Part shown: in pieces, positions 39,923 to 50,818 of the stretch
Numbering within the stretch: the first letter of the stretch is position 1
How the letters are laid out: each line of letters opens with the position of its first letter
Source of the DNA: Drosophila persimilis
Taxonomy: Eukaryota > Arthropoda > Insecta > Diptera > Drosophilidae
Assembly (NCBI RefSeq): GCF_003286085.1
Contig: NW_020825335.1
Location: 248,001 to 312,000, forward strand
DNA length: 64,000 nt
Direction of reading: 5' to 3'
Program-made: the position numbers and the translations under genes
Notes under the pieces: model-generated
The model's database searches: none
The model's input: the letters and a program-made list of their open reading frames with translations, nothing else
What the model was told of the DNA's origin: nothing

Positions 39923-42478
39923 ATGTCAAACACTCAAAATATAACGAGGGGGAACGTTGTGAGTTGCTGCGGACACCGCAACTCTAAGGTTATACCCGAT
40001 ACTAAGTCAGTATGGCTCTGCTCCGGCAGACGCCGCTAATATTTAACGACACGACAAAAGTGCGTGCGAGAGAGACAGAAAATCAGTCTGAGCGTGACGT
40101 CGGGCGCTGCGTAGCCACTGCAAATTGATTTGTTCCTTTTGGCTAAAAAAATGGTCTGATCTGATCCAGATTCAGCAATCTAATAGATATGGTCATTATC
40201 TATGATTCTGCGTTTTTAGTTTTCTCAAATCTGCAATATTGTGGATGCAACAGATTTTCGTCCTTTGTGGGTGCGGATGGGGGTGGGGCGAAATTCTGAG
40301 ATATACGTTTTATAGTGACATCTTAAAGGAGTGTGTGCACCAAATTTGGTTACTCTAGCCTTAATAGTCTCTGAGATTTGTGGTTGCCTCAGATTTTCGT
40401 CCTTTGCGGGGGCGGAAGGGGGTGTGGCGAAATTTGGACAGGAAACGGTCAAGGTCCGATATCACAGGAGTGTGGATACCAAATTTGGTTGCTCTGGCTT
40501 TTATAGGTTCTGAGATCCTTGAACTCATATTTTGCAATTGGCAAAACCGACCATGAAACCTGTGTGTTAGAGTGAGACAGAGCGAGAAAGAGTGAAATTG
40601 TTTTCGTGATTCTGGCTGTAATAATTATACGATCTGGTTCAGATTTTGCACTCTAGAAGATATAGTCATCTTCTACGATTCTGCGTTTTTAGTTTTCTCG
40701 TATCGTCGAAATTGTGGATGCCACAGATTTTCGCCCTTTGTGGGGGCGGAAGTGGGCGGGGCAAAGTTTTGAAATATTTTTGGAGCAGTGACATATCACA
40801 GAAGTCTGGATCCAAAACATCGTTGCTCTAGCTCTTATAGTCTTTGAGCATTAGGCGCTGAAGGGGACGGACAGACGGACAGACGGACAGACGGACAGAC
40901 TGACGGACGGACGGACGGACAGACAGACAGGGCTCAATCGACTCGGCTATTGATGCTGATCATACTTTATAGGGTCGGAAACGATTCCTTCTGGACGTTA
41001 CACACATCCACTTTTACCACAAATCTAATATACCCCAATACTCATTTTGAGTATCGGGTATAAAAACAAACAAAACCGCAAAGGAGCTCGGTACTCCTCT
41101 TAAAGTACCGGAGGGACAAGCCAATACCTCTGCACCAGCGCCTGGGAAACCGGGTCCAAAGAAGACGGGGAAGGAGACTGAGTCGGTCCACCGTCTTCAG
41201 GCAGCAGCCGCATCGAGGGGGGGCCCGAAAAGCCAATCGGGTCCCTCCAAGTCGGGTGGCTCCAAGGGCGAAGCGGATACTGGGGTGGCTGCCACGCTGA
41301 GCGCAATCGCGGCTGGTAAGCGCACCGGGACCGAAGAACCCATGGGAGCCCCGGCGGGCAGCGTCTCTGCACCACGGGGAGGAAAGCCGTCGTACCAGGA
41401 CAGGAGACGAGCGGCTTTCATCCTGTCCAACGAAGACCCGAACTTCAGGGCCGAAGGAAAGGAGCAGATGCTGTGGGCCTCCTCAATCCTTCCACTGTTC
41501 CAACCAGCCAAAGCCGGAAAGGGCGCAGCCAAGGCCCCCAACAAGCGGCAACGCTCAGCGGAGGACCCCGCAAATCAGCCAGGCCAAGCCCAGCAAGCCA
41601 AGCGGGTGAAGACCCACCTCACGAACCGGTCGTTCGCTGAGGTGGCGAGGGGCAAGACCCTGATCGGTGTCCTGGACAGGGGCGCCGAGGACGGCAATGT
41701 CCCTCGCGATAAGTGGCACCTGGTGGAGAACGAGCTCCAGGACCGGTTCCTACTGGAACTGGAGGAGAACGGCGGACCACCGCCAAAGTGTGAGGACGCA
41801 GGGTGGCATCAAGGCAAGGTGAAAGCCATCGCCTGCCAAGACGCTCGCTCTGAGGCCCTCTACATGAAGGCGGTGGCGGCCCTCAAAGAGGTCTATCCAG
41901 GGGCGAAACTGGAGGCCGTGAAGTGGGAAGATGTCCCTAGTCGCCCGAGAGCCAGAGCGTGGGTCTCGGCTAAGCCTGCAGAGCCTGAGAAGATCCTCAG
42001 GTTACTGCAGGTCTGCAACCCCGACCTTCCTACAGCCGATTGGAAGGTGGCAAAGGTGGAGGATATCCAAGGGCAGAGGTGCCAGATCATCCTCGTCCTA
42101 AATGAGGAATCCATTGATCTCCTCGCAAAGTCGGACGGTGTAGTGGATTATGGCTACAAGAAGGTCACCATATCCACTTACAAGTCCGATCGCAAGGGCA
42201 GGCAAGCGGAGGTCGAGCCAGACCCGGAGCTGCCGGAGATCCCGAAAGAGGGGGCCTCGTGCGAGGAAGACAACCCGGCGTCGGATGCGGCGTCCGTGAT
42301 GTCGGACGACATCTTGGACGACTACGCGTTCGACGAGAGCGACCTAGCCAGAGGTCTCAGCCACATCGTTGTCGGGGAGGAGCCGGAGTCCTCTGACAGC
42401 GATCTAGAAGCAACAATGGTGGAGGCGAGCCTCAGGAATGTCGTTGACGCTCCTGCAGATAAACCTCCACCATTGTAA
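39923..42478 (+). pseudogene. LOA-2 ORF1, split by DINE-E
   Basis: The start is ATGTCAAAC at 39923. Seven codons later DINE-E (39944-41062) intervenes, and the same frame continues at 41063 through 42478 (TNKTAKELGTPLK..., then the open stretch from 41285 containing MAATLSAIAAGKRTGTE). The ~470-codon protein is basic in the N-terminal half and ends in an acidic tail (SDSDLEATMVEASL). It should be the RNA-binding ORF1 protein; I see no clear CCHC knuckle. Apart from the insertion the frame is intact. ORF2 begins inside its end (42438) in another frame. Confidence 0.8.
39944..41062 (-). mobile_element. DINE-E: DINE-like repeat in LOA-2 ORF1
   Basis: A full-ended, minus-oriented copy of 1,119 bp: plus strand ACGAGGGGGAACG... 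to ...GAGTATCGGGTATA. The microsatellite (40865-40930) is the longest in the window, about 65 bp of GACG/GACA units. It is inserted between A and A (T^T on the other strand). Deleting it exactly restores the ORF1 frame. Confidence 0.93.
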
Positions 42479-43859
42479 GGCAGCATGCGCTGATCTACTG
42501 CTCCACCTGGCCAAGGGTGGAGCCGACATAGTCCTCATTCAGGAGCCCTGGGTCCTCGGAAACAGGGTCTCCGGTCTGAGGACTTCTGACTACAAGCTAT
42601 ACGTAGCTGAAACCGCAGGTAAAATTCGTACCTGCATTCTTGCAAAAAGAGAGTTGCACTTATTTTTGCTCCCAAATTTCAGCAATGAAGACCACACCGC
42701 AGTGAGCCTCGAAGGCCAGGAGCGCTCACTGAGGATCTGCTCCGCATACATGGGGCATGAACAACCAGACCCCCCTCCACACGCGCCTCTCCGGGCTCTA
42801 ATCGCAGACTGCTCGGCAAAGGACATCGGCCTAATTGTGGGGTGCGATGCCAATGCACATCACTGTCAGTGGGGAAGCACTGACACAAACGAAAGAGGTG
42901 AGTACCTTTTCAGTTACTTACTGACCACTGAGATGGTCTTATTAAACCGGGGTAGTGATCCCACCTTTATTATTAAAAACCGCAAGGAGGTCCTGGACCT
43001 CACGCTTGCCTCTCATGAGATACAGCGTAACATTGTATCCTGGAGGGTCCTGGAAGAGCACTCCTTCTCGGACCACAGGTACGTGGAAACTGTCTTCTCC
43101 TTCGCAGTACCGAAGCCAGTCCGATTCCGGAACATCAGGCGGACAAACTCGACTCGGTACTCTGATTACCTCTGTCGTGTTCTCCCTGAGCCCCCAACTG
43201 AGGAGGAGTTCTCCACGGAGGCCACGACTCGTCTTCTTAAGATCTTTAACGACGCCTGCAATAAGGCGCTCGACAAAGTATGCCCCTCTAGCAAGAACAG
43301 AGGCCGGAAGAAACCTGAATGGTGGAATCCGAAACTGGGTGAACTCCGGAAAGCCTCCCGGAGACTCTTCAATAAAGCTAAGGCTGAAAACGTTGAGCAA
43401 AACTGGGCCGAATACAAGGCCAGTCTGTCAACCTACAACAAAAAGCATAGAAAAGCCAAACGCGCCTCCTGGCGTAAGTTCTGCAGCGAAATCGAGAGTA
43501 ACTCAGAAGCCACACGCTTGCGCAGAGTTCTCTCGAAGACAACACCCACCCTGGGCTACTTGAAGAACACCGACCAGTCGTGGACTACGTCCAGCGATGA
43601 GTCGCTAAATCTTCTCCTAAATACCCACTTCCCTGGCTGCGATGAAAACAGACCCAGCTACCTCGCGCCTCCTTCTGTCGCCTCAAATACCATCCTGAGA
43701 CTGCTAAGCCAGGAGAACATTTCCTGGGCGATCAGAAGCTTTAAACCCTACAAGTCCGCGGGGCCAGACGGCATTTTCCCTGCCCAACTGATTCACGCGG
43801 GACATAAAGCCATTAACTGGCTCAAAATAATTTACGAGGGAATCTTCTCCCATTCCTGA
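42438..43859 (+). pseudogene. LOA-2 ORF2: endonuclease and RT N-terminus
   Basis: The 473-codon frame opens with MSLTLLQINLHHCKAA. Endonuclease motifs: VLIQEPWVLGNRV, VGCDANAHHCQWGSTDTN, EVLDLTLAS, EEHSFSDHRYVE (catalytic Asp-His). The RT follows with ENISWAIRSFKPYKSAGPDG and is cut by a frameshift at about 43857. The ATG lies 41 bases inside ORF1, suggesting coupled translation. The endonuclease itself looks intact. Confidence 0.88.
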
Positions 43860-45690
43860 AACCTGGCTTCAGACCAAAGTCGTATTCATACCCAAGGCAG
43901 GCAAGCCCTCGCACACTGCCCCAAAAGATTTCAGACCCATAAGTCTATCGTGTTTTCTTCTAAAGGCGATGGAGCGGTTCCTGGGGCTGCATCTCACGGC
44001 GTGCATTCCGTCCAGTCTGATCTCAGACTCCCAGCATGCCTATCGGAAGGGAAGATCCACCGAAACGGCCCTACACTCGATCACATCGATCATCGAAGCG
44101 TCCCTTAACTTTAAGGAGTACACCCTAGTAGCCTTCCTCGACATAGAAGGCGCCTTTAACAACTTCCTTCCGACCGCCATCACGGGCGCACTGACGGATC
44201 TGGGCGTTGACTCCAGGACGGTGAGCCTGATCGATCAGATGCTACAATGTAGGACGGTTGAGGCATCACTGGGGACGTCAACGTGTACCAGATTTGTCAG
44301 CAGAGGCACACCGCAGGGCGGAGTCCTCTCGCCCCTTCTATGGAACGTGGGAGTGAACACACTGCTGCGGGAGATAGAGGGGGGTGGCTGCCGTGTGGTG
44401 GCGTACGCGGACGATGTTGCCATAGCATTCTCCGGAAAATTTCCGCAGACGTTGTGTGAGTGCATGACAAGTACTCTCACGAAAATGTCGAAATGGGCAG
44501 ACAAATGCGGGTTAGGCGTCAACCCGTCTAAAACGGAACTGGTGCTTTTTCACTAGGAAGTACAAAGTTCCGGTACTGATTCCCTCAAGACTATGTGGGG
44601 AAACGCTAGTCTTCAGTTACAACGCCAAGTATCTTGGCCTAATCCTCGATAGAAAGCTCGATTGGAAATTGAGCATAGAGGATAGAGTAAAGAAGGCCAC
44701 AGTGGCCCTCTATACTTGCAGGAAAGCCATCGGACTAAAATGGGGAATGACCCCCTATATAGTTCGGTGGCTCTACACCGCCATCATACGACCAATCATG
44801 CTCTATGGAGTGGTGGTATGGTGGACCTACTCCCTGTGGATCTCATGGGAAAGAAGGTGGCAACACTTTCCGCCCTCAGAATGAGAGAAGCCAGACTGTG
44901 GAAAGCATCCGCGGTTGGGCACTCGGGAATCCTGATGAGACTCCCGCAATTACCAGAGAGGACAGATTACTGTATTCCTAGTGATCACCTCTCGACGCCT
45001 TTCCAGGTATCAATCCCACCTAGGGAGGACTGGGAGGTGGGCGAACCAGGACCTGCAAATGCGGTCCACTTCTACACTGATGGCTCAAAGCTAGACGGCC
45101 GCGTGGGAGGCGGAGTCTACTGCAGCGAGCTGAACATCAGTCATTGCTTCAGGCTTCCCGATCACTGTAGTGTGTTCCAAGCGGAGGTTGAAGCCATCAA
45201 GGAGGCCATTTCGATCGTCTCCAAACTACGTCTAGATACGCACTTAGTGTGCGTCGGACAGCCAATCAGCTATCAAAGCTCTAGGCTCAATATCGTCGAA
45301 CTCAGCGACTGTAAATGACTGCCGCAGGTCTCTGCACGAGATCGCGGAGCAGTTAGATCTTTTCCTTATATGGGTCCCCGGCCACAGGGACATCGAGGGG
45401 AATGACGCCGCCGACGAGCTAGCCAGGCAGGGTACTACGATTCCTCCCGAGATGGCAGCAAACCGTTTCCTGTAAAGTCTCAAGATTGATATGGCCATAT
45501 CGATCGAAGAAGCGCTCAGCAGAGCTGTATAAACTCAGCAGAGCTGTATAAACTCAGCAGAGCACAGTGCTCTGCAGTTACTAGAGCCATTACGGGACAC
45601 TGGCAGATCGGCACTCATGCCTCTAGACTGTCAATCCCTCATAACGACTTCTGCAGGAGTTGTCGCGACGAGGAGGAGGTCCAAGTGAGC
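43860..45690 (+). pseudogene. LOA-2 RT core and RNase H, frameshifted
   Basis: After the first frameshift the RT continues in ORF 43969-44556 (HAYRKGRSTETALH, VAFLDIEGAFNN, GTPQGGVLSPLLWN, catalytic VAYADDVAIAF). A second shift leads to 44669-44884 and a third to 44716-45318, where RNase H starts (VHFYTDGSKLDGRVGGG, AEVEAIKEA). The third RNase H Asp motif (expected SDSQ) is garbled near 45250. The end (VPGHRDIEGNDAADELA) is in yet another frame. A 19-bp tandem repeat lies at 45515-45562, and the sequence ends in a Cys-rich stretch (CRSCRDEEEV). Confidence 0.85.
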
Positions 45691-46398
45691 TTGGGGGCGG
45701 GAGGCTCTTAAGCGCTTCATATGTACCAGACGAAAGCTGCGGCAAATTTGGTCAGACAACGAAACAAATTTTGTCGGTGCTAAGAATGAGCTGATGGAAT
45801 TAAAGCGCCTGGTCCTCAGCAATGACCATCAGAAGGCGCTGCTGGATTTTTGCTTGGTCGAGGCTATGGACTGGCATTTCATTCCTCCGCGCTCCCCTCA
45901 TTTTGGTGGTCTATGGGAGGCTGCAGTGAAGACGGCCAAGTTCCACTTCTACCGTGCGATAGGCAACTCGGTTCTTGGTTTGACGAGACTGCGGACGCTG
46001 TTGTGCCACATCACGGCAGTGATTAATTCAAGACCTTTAGTCTAAATTTCAGAGAGCCCTGCCGATCTAGATGTTCTAACTCCAGCGCATTTCTTGAATG
46101 GTGAAGCAGCTCTTTTGGTCCCGGTGGAAGGAGGAGTACATGACGTCACTGCAGCAGCGCTTAAAGTGGCGCACTGCGAAGCCTAGTTTAGCAGATTTGG
46201 TTCTTGTCAAGGATGAGAATCTTCCTCCCATGAAGTGGCCACTGGCGAGAGTGGTCGAGCTTTTGCCTGGACGAGATGGCGTTTCCCGAGTTGCTGTGCT
46301 GAAGACGTAATCTGGAATCACCAAGCGCGCCGTCAACAAGCTGTGCCTGCTGCCCCTTAAAGATGCTGTTGAAAGTCAGGCTTCCAACGGGGGGAGTA
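45691..46398 (+). pseudogene. pol: BEL-3 integrase, C-terminal part
   Basis: BEL-3 resumes at LRQIWSDNETNFVG (second catalytic Asp). ORF 45794-46045 has FIPPRSPHFGGLWEAAVK with the Glu, and stops at TAA after NSRPLV. ORF 46098-46310 continues with the DUF5641-like C-terminus (LVLVKDENLPPMKWPLARV). The polypurine tract caacggggggagta (46386-46398) leads to the 3' LTR. The first catalytic Asp was lost in the LOA-2 junction. Confidence 0.87.
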
Positions 46399-46855
46399 TG
46401 TCGGGTCAAGCAGCTTAAATATTTTAAATTATTGCCAGTGGTGCGGCCCAAACAAAGGAAATGCATTTTGGTGTTGTCGTTTACAATGCCCCCACTGCAA
46501 AGATCATTTGCTACCGCATATGCGCATGCAGCGGAATTCTTTCGTCTCCTTATATCGGAATCTCTTGTAGTCGGCTCCCCGAGCAGCTCTAACGCTCTCG
46601 GGCTATCATACGCTCTCGCTCGCGTCTAAGCTTGCTTCATAGGGCCCGGCAATTTGGCCCGCCAGCCCTTGCATGGCAGTCTTGAGCTAACCGTCGCAGC
46701 TATCAGATTAACATCCTCGCATCAATCGTTCGCCCATATGTACATACGCGATAAGTTAGTTTACATATGCAAATAAATTGTGAATTATAAACAGCCTCTC
46801 GATTTTCATTAACTTCAAATTGCAACAGTTATTAAAAACGCTTAATAGCTTAACA
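46399..46855 (+). mobile_element. BEL-3 3' LTR
   Basis: 457 bp from TGTCGGGTC to AGCTTAACA, matching 33513-33970 except for seven substitutions and one indel by eye. Followed by the target duplication CAGTC and then G1 pol. Confidence 0.94.
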
Positions 46856-46936
46856 CAGTCAACTGAATAAAAATCGTATAAAGTATGAAGTAGATAGCGG
46901 CTATAAGCAGTCACATCTAGTTAAGTCTAAAGTAAC
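46856..46936 (+). pseudogene. pol: G1 pol, last fragment
   Basis: The 81 bp translate as LNKNRIKYEVDSGYKQSHLV, which aligns with the post-integrase tail of G3 (58065-58130, NNVRIDFEVDTRYKNAPLV). They prove that G1 was continuous with 33512 before BEL-3 arrived. BEL-4 begins at 46937, and the plus-strand env and 3' LTR of G1 are not seen beyond it. Confidence 0.82.
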
Positions 46937-47307
46937 TGTTCGGAGCAGAACCCAGCCGATTAGCTGCTTGCCAAACAGCACCTAATTCTTGGCCCTCAGC
47001 CGCTTTTTTTGTTTGTTACTTATGTCTGTCACTCATTTGTTTGTTAAAGCTTTGCGCGTGCTTGCCCTACTAAACGCTCTCTGCCAGCTCGCTCTTCGCT
47101 ATCTCCGCTTTGCGTCTGCCTACCGACGTCGGCCGAGCGAAGCTGCGCTTAGCGATCGGATCGGCAATGTGAAGGGCAGGCAAGCCACACTTGCAATTTG
47201 CATGTCACGCATTAAGGAACATATCGTAATTTTCTGCGCCGAGTTTTATTTAATTCGAAATAATTAGTCGGCCGATTGGGGATAAAAAACATTATCTCCA
47301 CATAAAA
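46937..47307 (+). mobile_element. BEL-4 5' LTR
   Basis: About 371 bp starting TGTTCGGAGCAGAACCCAGC, the same start as at 53520 and 59048. The right end is set by the primer site TTTGGTGACCCCGACGTG (47308). The terminal bases are uncertain by a few nucleotides. Confidence 0.83.
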
Positions 47308-47673
47308 TTTGGTGACCCCGACGTGATCTCTTAGTTGCAGTGTCAATTAATAATCATTCGCGATCGACATTCGTTAGCCCTAGCAAATTTTCCGCGGTTA
47401 AGCGAATTGTGCTAAAACATACTTACATACACCTGCATACATGCATTGCTGGCTATTAATTTCTCTGTCGCGACAATCCGGTCAGTGCAGTGCGGTAGGC
47501 AGTGCAGCGAACTCACTAATACACACAAGCGGAGTACAAAGCGGAATTGGACAGCTCGCACAGCCGCACAGCTAAAGGCATTAGCTGTAATCCCTTTGCT
47601 TTCGGTTCCCACGATTACACGTATACAGGGTGTCTTTTACGGTCGTGCTGAGTGACTCTTTTAAAACCTCAAC
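47308..47673 (+). other. BEL-4 leader and primer binding site
   Basis: TTTGGTGACCCCGACGTGATC (47308-47328) is the primer site. The rest is untranslated and ends shortly after AGGGTGTCTTTTACGG, the block shared with the BEL-3 leader. No other feature is visible. Confidence 0.78.
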
Positions 47674-48918
47674 ATGGCAGCACCTGAGCCTACCAATGTC
47701 GCGAACGCAGCAATGCCGAGTGATGTAGATTTCTACAAGCCAACTAAAGGCCATGGATCGCTTTCTCACCAAGGAAGAGCTTGCCGAGATGAGGCAGAAC
47801 TTCAAGCGCGCTTAGAGCAAATCAAGCGAATGAATGCGGATTTCGATGCCGCTCAAACGACCCTTAAAGGCTGGATTTCCTGCAGTTAGTCCATGATGCC
47901 CGGCTGGACTTTTCGAATGTTTATGTCAAGGTTAGGTCCAGGCTGTCGCGGGAGTTGATGGCTGCTCGCACGGTAAATGTTGCCAATTCAACGGCTCGGC
48001 ATACTCTCGAGGGGAATTCGTCGTTGTTCGCCTATAATAGTATAGGCCGTTCTCGAATGCCCGAGTTGCAGCTTCCGCGATTCAGTGGGAACTACATGGA
48101 TTGGCCAGAATTCCACTCGATGTTCACGACAATGGTGCACAAAGACCATCGTATACCAATCATCGAAAAATTCCAATATTTTCGTGGATGTCTAGATGGT
48201 GCTGCGCTGGATACGATTCGTTCCTTGGAACTTTCTGAGGAGAATTACTTACGATAATAATTTACGATTCGATAACAAACTGTTACATTTTCAGGCACAC
48301 GTCAAAGCTATTTTCGGGCTGCAAGGGGTGGAGAAGGGCTCGGCTATCAGCTTGCCCGCGCTCAGCGACAAAATCAATTCGCACTTGCGTGCACTTCAGA
48401 CCTTGGCGACCCCGCAGGAGATTTCCGATGGGTTGCTGATCTTCATCATAGGCACGAAATTGGACCACAAGACCAAGGAGAAATGGGAAGAGAACTTGCC
48501 GACGTCAGGATTGCCTCGGTGGTCAAGCATGGCCTCATTCTTGGAAGCAAGATGTCGGATGCTGGAAAATTTGGGATCGGCTATGGTAACAATTCCTAGC
48601 CAGCAGGTGGGAGAAAGTAAACCTAGCACCCTAATCACCTCCATTAACGATCATAATAACTCAACAAGCAAGTATTGCAAATCCTCCGATCACTACATAT
48701 CCCGATGCCAGGCATTTCTAGATCTCCCTGTTTTTTCTCGATACAAGGAGGTGAAGAAGCGCCATTTATGTCTAAACTGCCTCAACAAAGGCCATTCAAT
48801 GCAACGCTGCAAGTCAGGGGCATGTAGAAATTGCCAAGCCAAGCATCACACACTGCTCCACATGCAGTCGGGCGCTGACGTACGGAATCGACCCAGCATG
48901 ATCCTGCGAATGCCCTAG
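47674..48918 (+). pseudogene. gag: BEL-4 gag, broken
   Basis: The start is the ATG at 47674 (MAAPEPTNVANAAMPSDV). The frame stops at 47889 and continues in ORF 47955-48257 (LQLPRFSGNYMDWPEFHSMF, the DUF1759-type region), then in 48196-48918 (LLHFQAHVKAIFGLQG, zinc clusters CKSSDHYISRCQAF and CLNCLNKGHSMQRC, CRNCQAKHHTLLHMQ). Two frameshifts split it. It stops at TAG after ILRMP. Confidence 0.86.
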
Positions 48919-49832
48919 TAGCAAGCAAATATACCCAACCTCGAGTCAGAAATCTCTGCCTAGCCAAAACGTGCTGCTAGCTACCGCAATCGTATATGTC
49001 AGGGGCCGTTTTGGATCGCTTATTCCATGTCGTGCCATTTTAGATTCCGCTTCTCAGGTTAACTTTATAGCATCGAGACTCGCCAATCAGCTGCAGTTAG
49101 ATCCTCACCCGTCTCACGTTCAAATCGACGGTATTGGAGAGTCAATTCTACCATCCAGCGGCCTGTGACGGCCTAGACGGAAAGGATTGGCCAATGCCAA
49201 ATAATCTAAAACTAGCTGATCCTAATTTCTCAAAGCCCCAGCGTGTCGATCTGTTGATAGGTGCTGGTTTGTTCTTCGAATTAATGTGCGTTGGACAGAT
49301 TCGACTGTCAGACCAATTGCCATCATTGCAGAAGACGAAACTTGGCTGGATAGTGTCAGGAAGTATTAAAAACTCTGAGAAAGCCCGTGCGGCGCTAGCA
49401 GCCGTTGAAGATCCCCCTGTCATCTCCGCTTGCGAGACTAATTTGTGCGATATTGTAAGGCGGTTTTGGGAAGTCGATGGAGATTATTCGCCCTCATCAA
49501 TTTCGGAGAAAGATGTTCATTGCGGACAGCATTTCGTCACAAACTGCATTCGCCTAGATTCCGGAGCTTACTCCGTGCGTTTGCCAACTAAATTCAGTCT
49601 AGAGGAATTAGGAGAATCGTATCAGCAGGCGCTACGTAGATTTCACAATTTGGAGAGGAAGCTAGCAAAAAATGCACAGCTTAAGGCAAAATATATGGAG
49701 TTTCTCCAGGAGTATCGTGATTTAGGACACATGTCGCCAGCTTCGCGGCGGTCAGACCTCCTTCAGTACTTCTTGCCTCACCATTGCGTCCACAAACTAA
49801 AATTCTGATAACTCTGCTTCGTTTCCACTTTT
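48919..49832 (+). pseudogene. pol: BEL-4 protease and RT N-terminus
   Basis: ORF 48971-49168 has the DUF1758-type protease (CRAILDSASQVNFIASRLAN). ORF 49134-49808 follows with NLKLADPNFSKPQRVDLLIG, TKLGWIVSGS and the RT approach region ending FLPHHCVHKLKF, where a deletion removes sequence (the usual KEDS...LRVVFDGS block is missing) before DINE-F. Confidence 0.85.
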
Positions 49833-50818
49833 TATACCCGATACTCAAAATGAGTATTGGGGTATATTAGATTTGTGGTAAAAGTGGATGTGTATAAAGT
49901 ATATATATTCTTGATCAGCATCAATAGCCGAGTCGATTGAGCCATGTCTGTCTGTCCGTCTGTCCGTCTGTCCGTCCGTCCGTCTGTCCGTCCCCTTCAG
50001 CGCCTAGTGCTCAAAGACTATAAGAGCTAGAGCAACGATGTTTCGGATCCAGACTTCTGTGATATGTCACTGCTACAAAAATATTTCAAAACTTCGCCCC
50101 GCCCACTTCCGCCCCCACAAAGGGCGAAAATCTGTGGCATCCACATTTTTAAAGATACGATAAAACCAAAAACGCAGAATCGTAGAGATTGACCATATCT
50201 TTCAGACTGCAGAATCTGAATTGGATCGTATTATTATTATAGCCAGCATCAAGAAAACAATTTCATTTTTTCTCGCCCTGTCTCTCTCTAACACACACGT
50301 AGCATAGGCGGCTTTGCTTAGAGTAAAACATTAGCGCCTAGATCTCAGAGACTATAAAAGCTAGAGCAAGCAAATTTGGTATCCAGACTCCTAATATATC
50401 GGACCGAGACGAGTTTGTTTCAAAATTTCGACACACCCCCTTCCGCCCCCGCAAAGGATGAAAACCTGGGCAGGTTCACAAATCTCAGAGACTATTAACG
50501 CTAGAGTAACTAAATTTGGTATCCGCACTCCTGTTAGATCTCACTATAAAACGTATATCTCAAAATTTCGCCCAACCCCCTTCCGGATCATCGGATGGAC
50601 ATCGGATCATTTTTGTAACCAAAAGCAAGAAATCAATTTTCAGTGTCTACGCAGCGCCCGACGTCACGCTCAGACTGATTTTCTGTCTCTCTCGCACGCA
50701 CCCTTTGTGGTGTCGCTTAATATTAGCGGCATCTGCCGGAGGAGAGCCATACTGACTTAGTATCGGGTATAACTGTAGAGTTGCGGTGACCGCAGCAACT
50801 CACAACTTTCCCCCTCGT
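49833..50818 (+). mobile_element. DINE-F: DINE-like repeat in BEL-4 RT
   Basis: A full-ended 986-bp copy from TATACCCGATACTC to CCCCCTCGT. It has internal losses relative to DINE-H, for example near 49895 (after GGATGTGT) and near 50586. It lies between T residues (CACTTTT and TTAAAG) with no duplication; the RT frame is readable across the joined flanks. Confidence 0.92.

Larger units (their letters stand above)
39479..45690 (+). mobile_element. LOA-2: LOA-like non-LTR element in BEL-3 integrase
   Basis: The plus-strand element has a 5' UTR (39479-39922), ORF1, ORF2 with endonuclease, RT and RNase H, and ends abruptly near 45690 without 3' UTR or repeat tail. DINE-E splits ORF1. On the left BEL-3 stops at the integrase zinc domain and on the right it resumes at LRQIWSDNETNFVG, so about 250 bp or more of BEL-3 are missing at the junctions. 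No target duplication is seen. Confidence 0.85.
33513..46855 (+). mobile_element. BEL-3: BEL/Pao element with both LTRs
   Basis: 5' LTR 33513-33970, primer site TTTGGTGACCCCGACGTG, leader, gag, protease, RT, RNase H, integrase and 3' LTR 46399-46855, flanked by a perfect 5-bp target duplication CAGTC (33508-33512 and 46856-46860). The 13.3-kb span includes DINE-D in the leader and LOA-2 (with DINE-E) in the integrase. By eye the LTRs differ at seven substitutions and one 1-bp indel, so insertion was recent relative to the decay of its genes. Confidence 0.94.
18535..46936 (+). mobile_element. G1: Tom/17.6/297-like element, split by four insertions
   Basis: The pieces on the plus strand are: 5' LTR start 18535-18569; LTR rest 19960-20575; primer site TGGCGCAGTCGGTAGGATC (20575-20593, tRNA-Ser type); gag 20767-21126 and 26830-27250; protease and RT 27251-28466; end of RNase H to integrase 28467-29399; integrase 33370-33512; pol end 46856-46936. 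The insertions are a non-LTR fragment, BEL-2, LOA-1 with DINE-C, and BEL-3; BEL-4 then ends it. The base before the LTR is preceded by ATAT, the known target of the 17.6/297 group. Pieces were matched to each other through G3 (55861-58075). Confidence 0.88.

Noticed and set aside
39440-39987. ORFs 39440-39652 and 39697-39987 as genes
   Set aside because: They straddle the BEL-3/LOA-2 and LOA-2/DINE-E joints; the second ends in DINE-E sequence.
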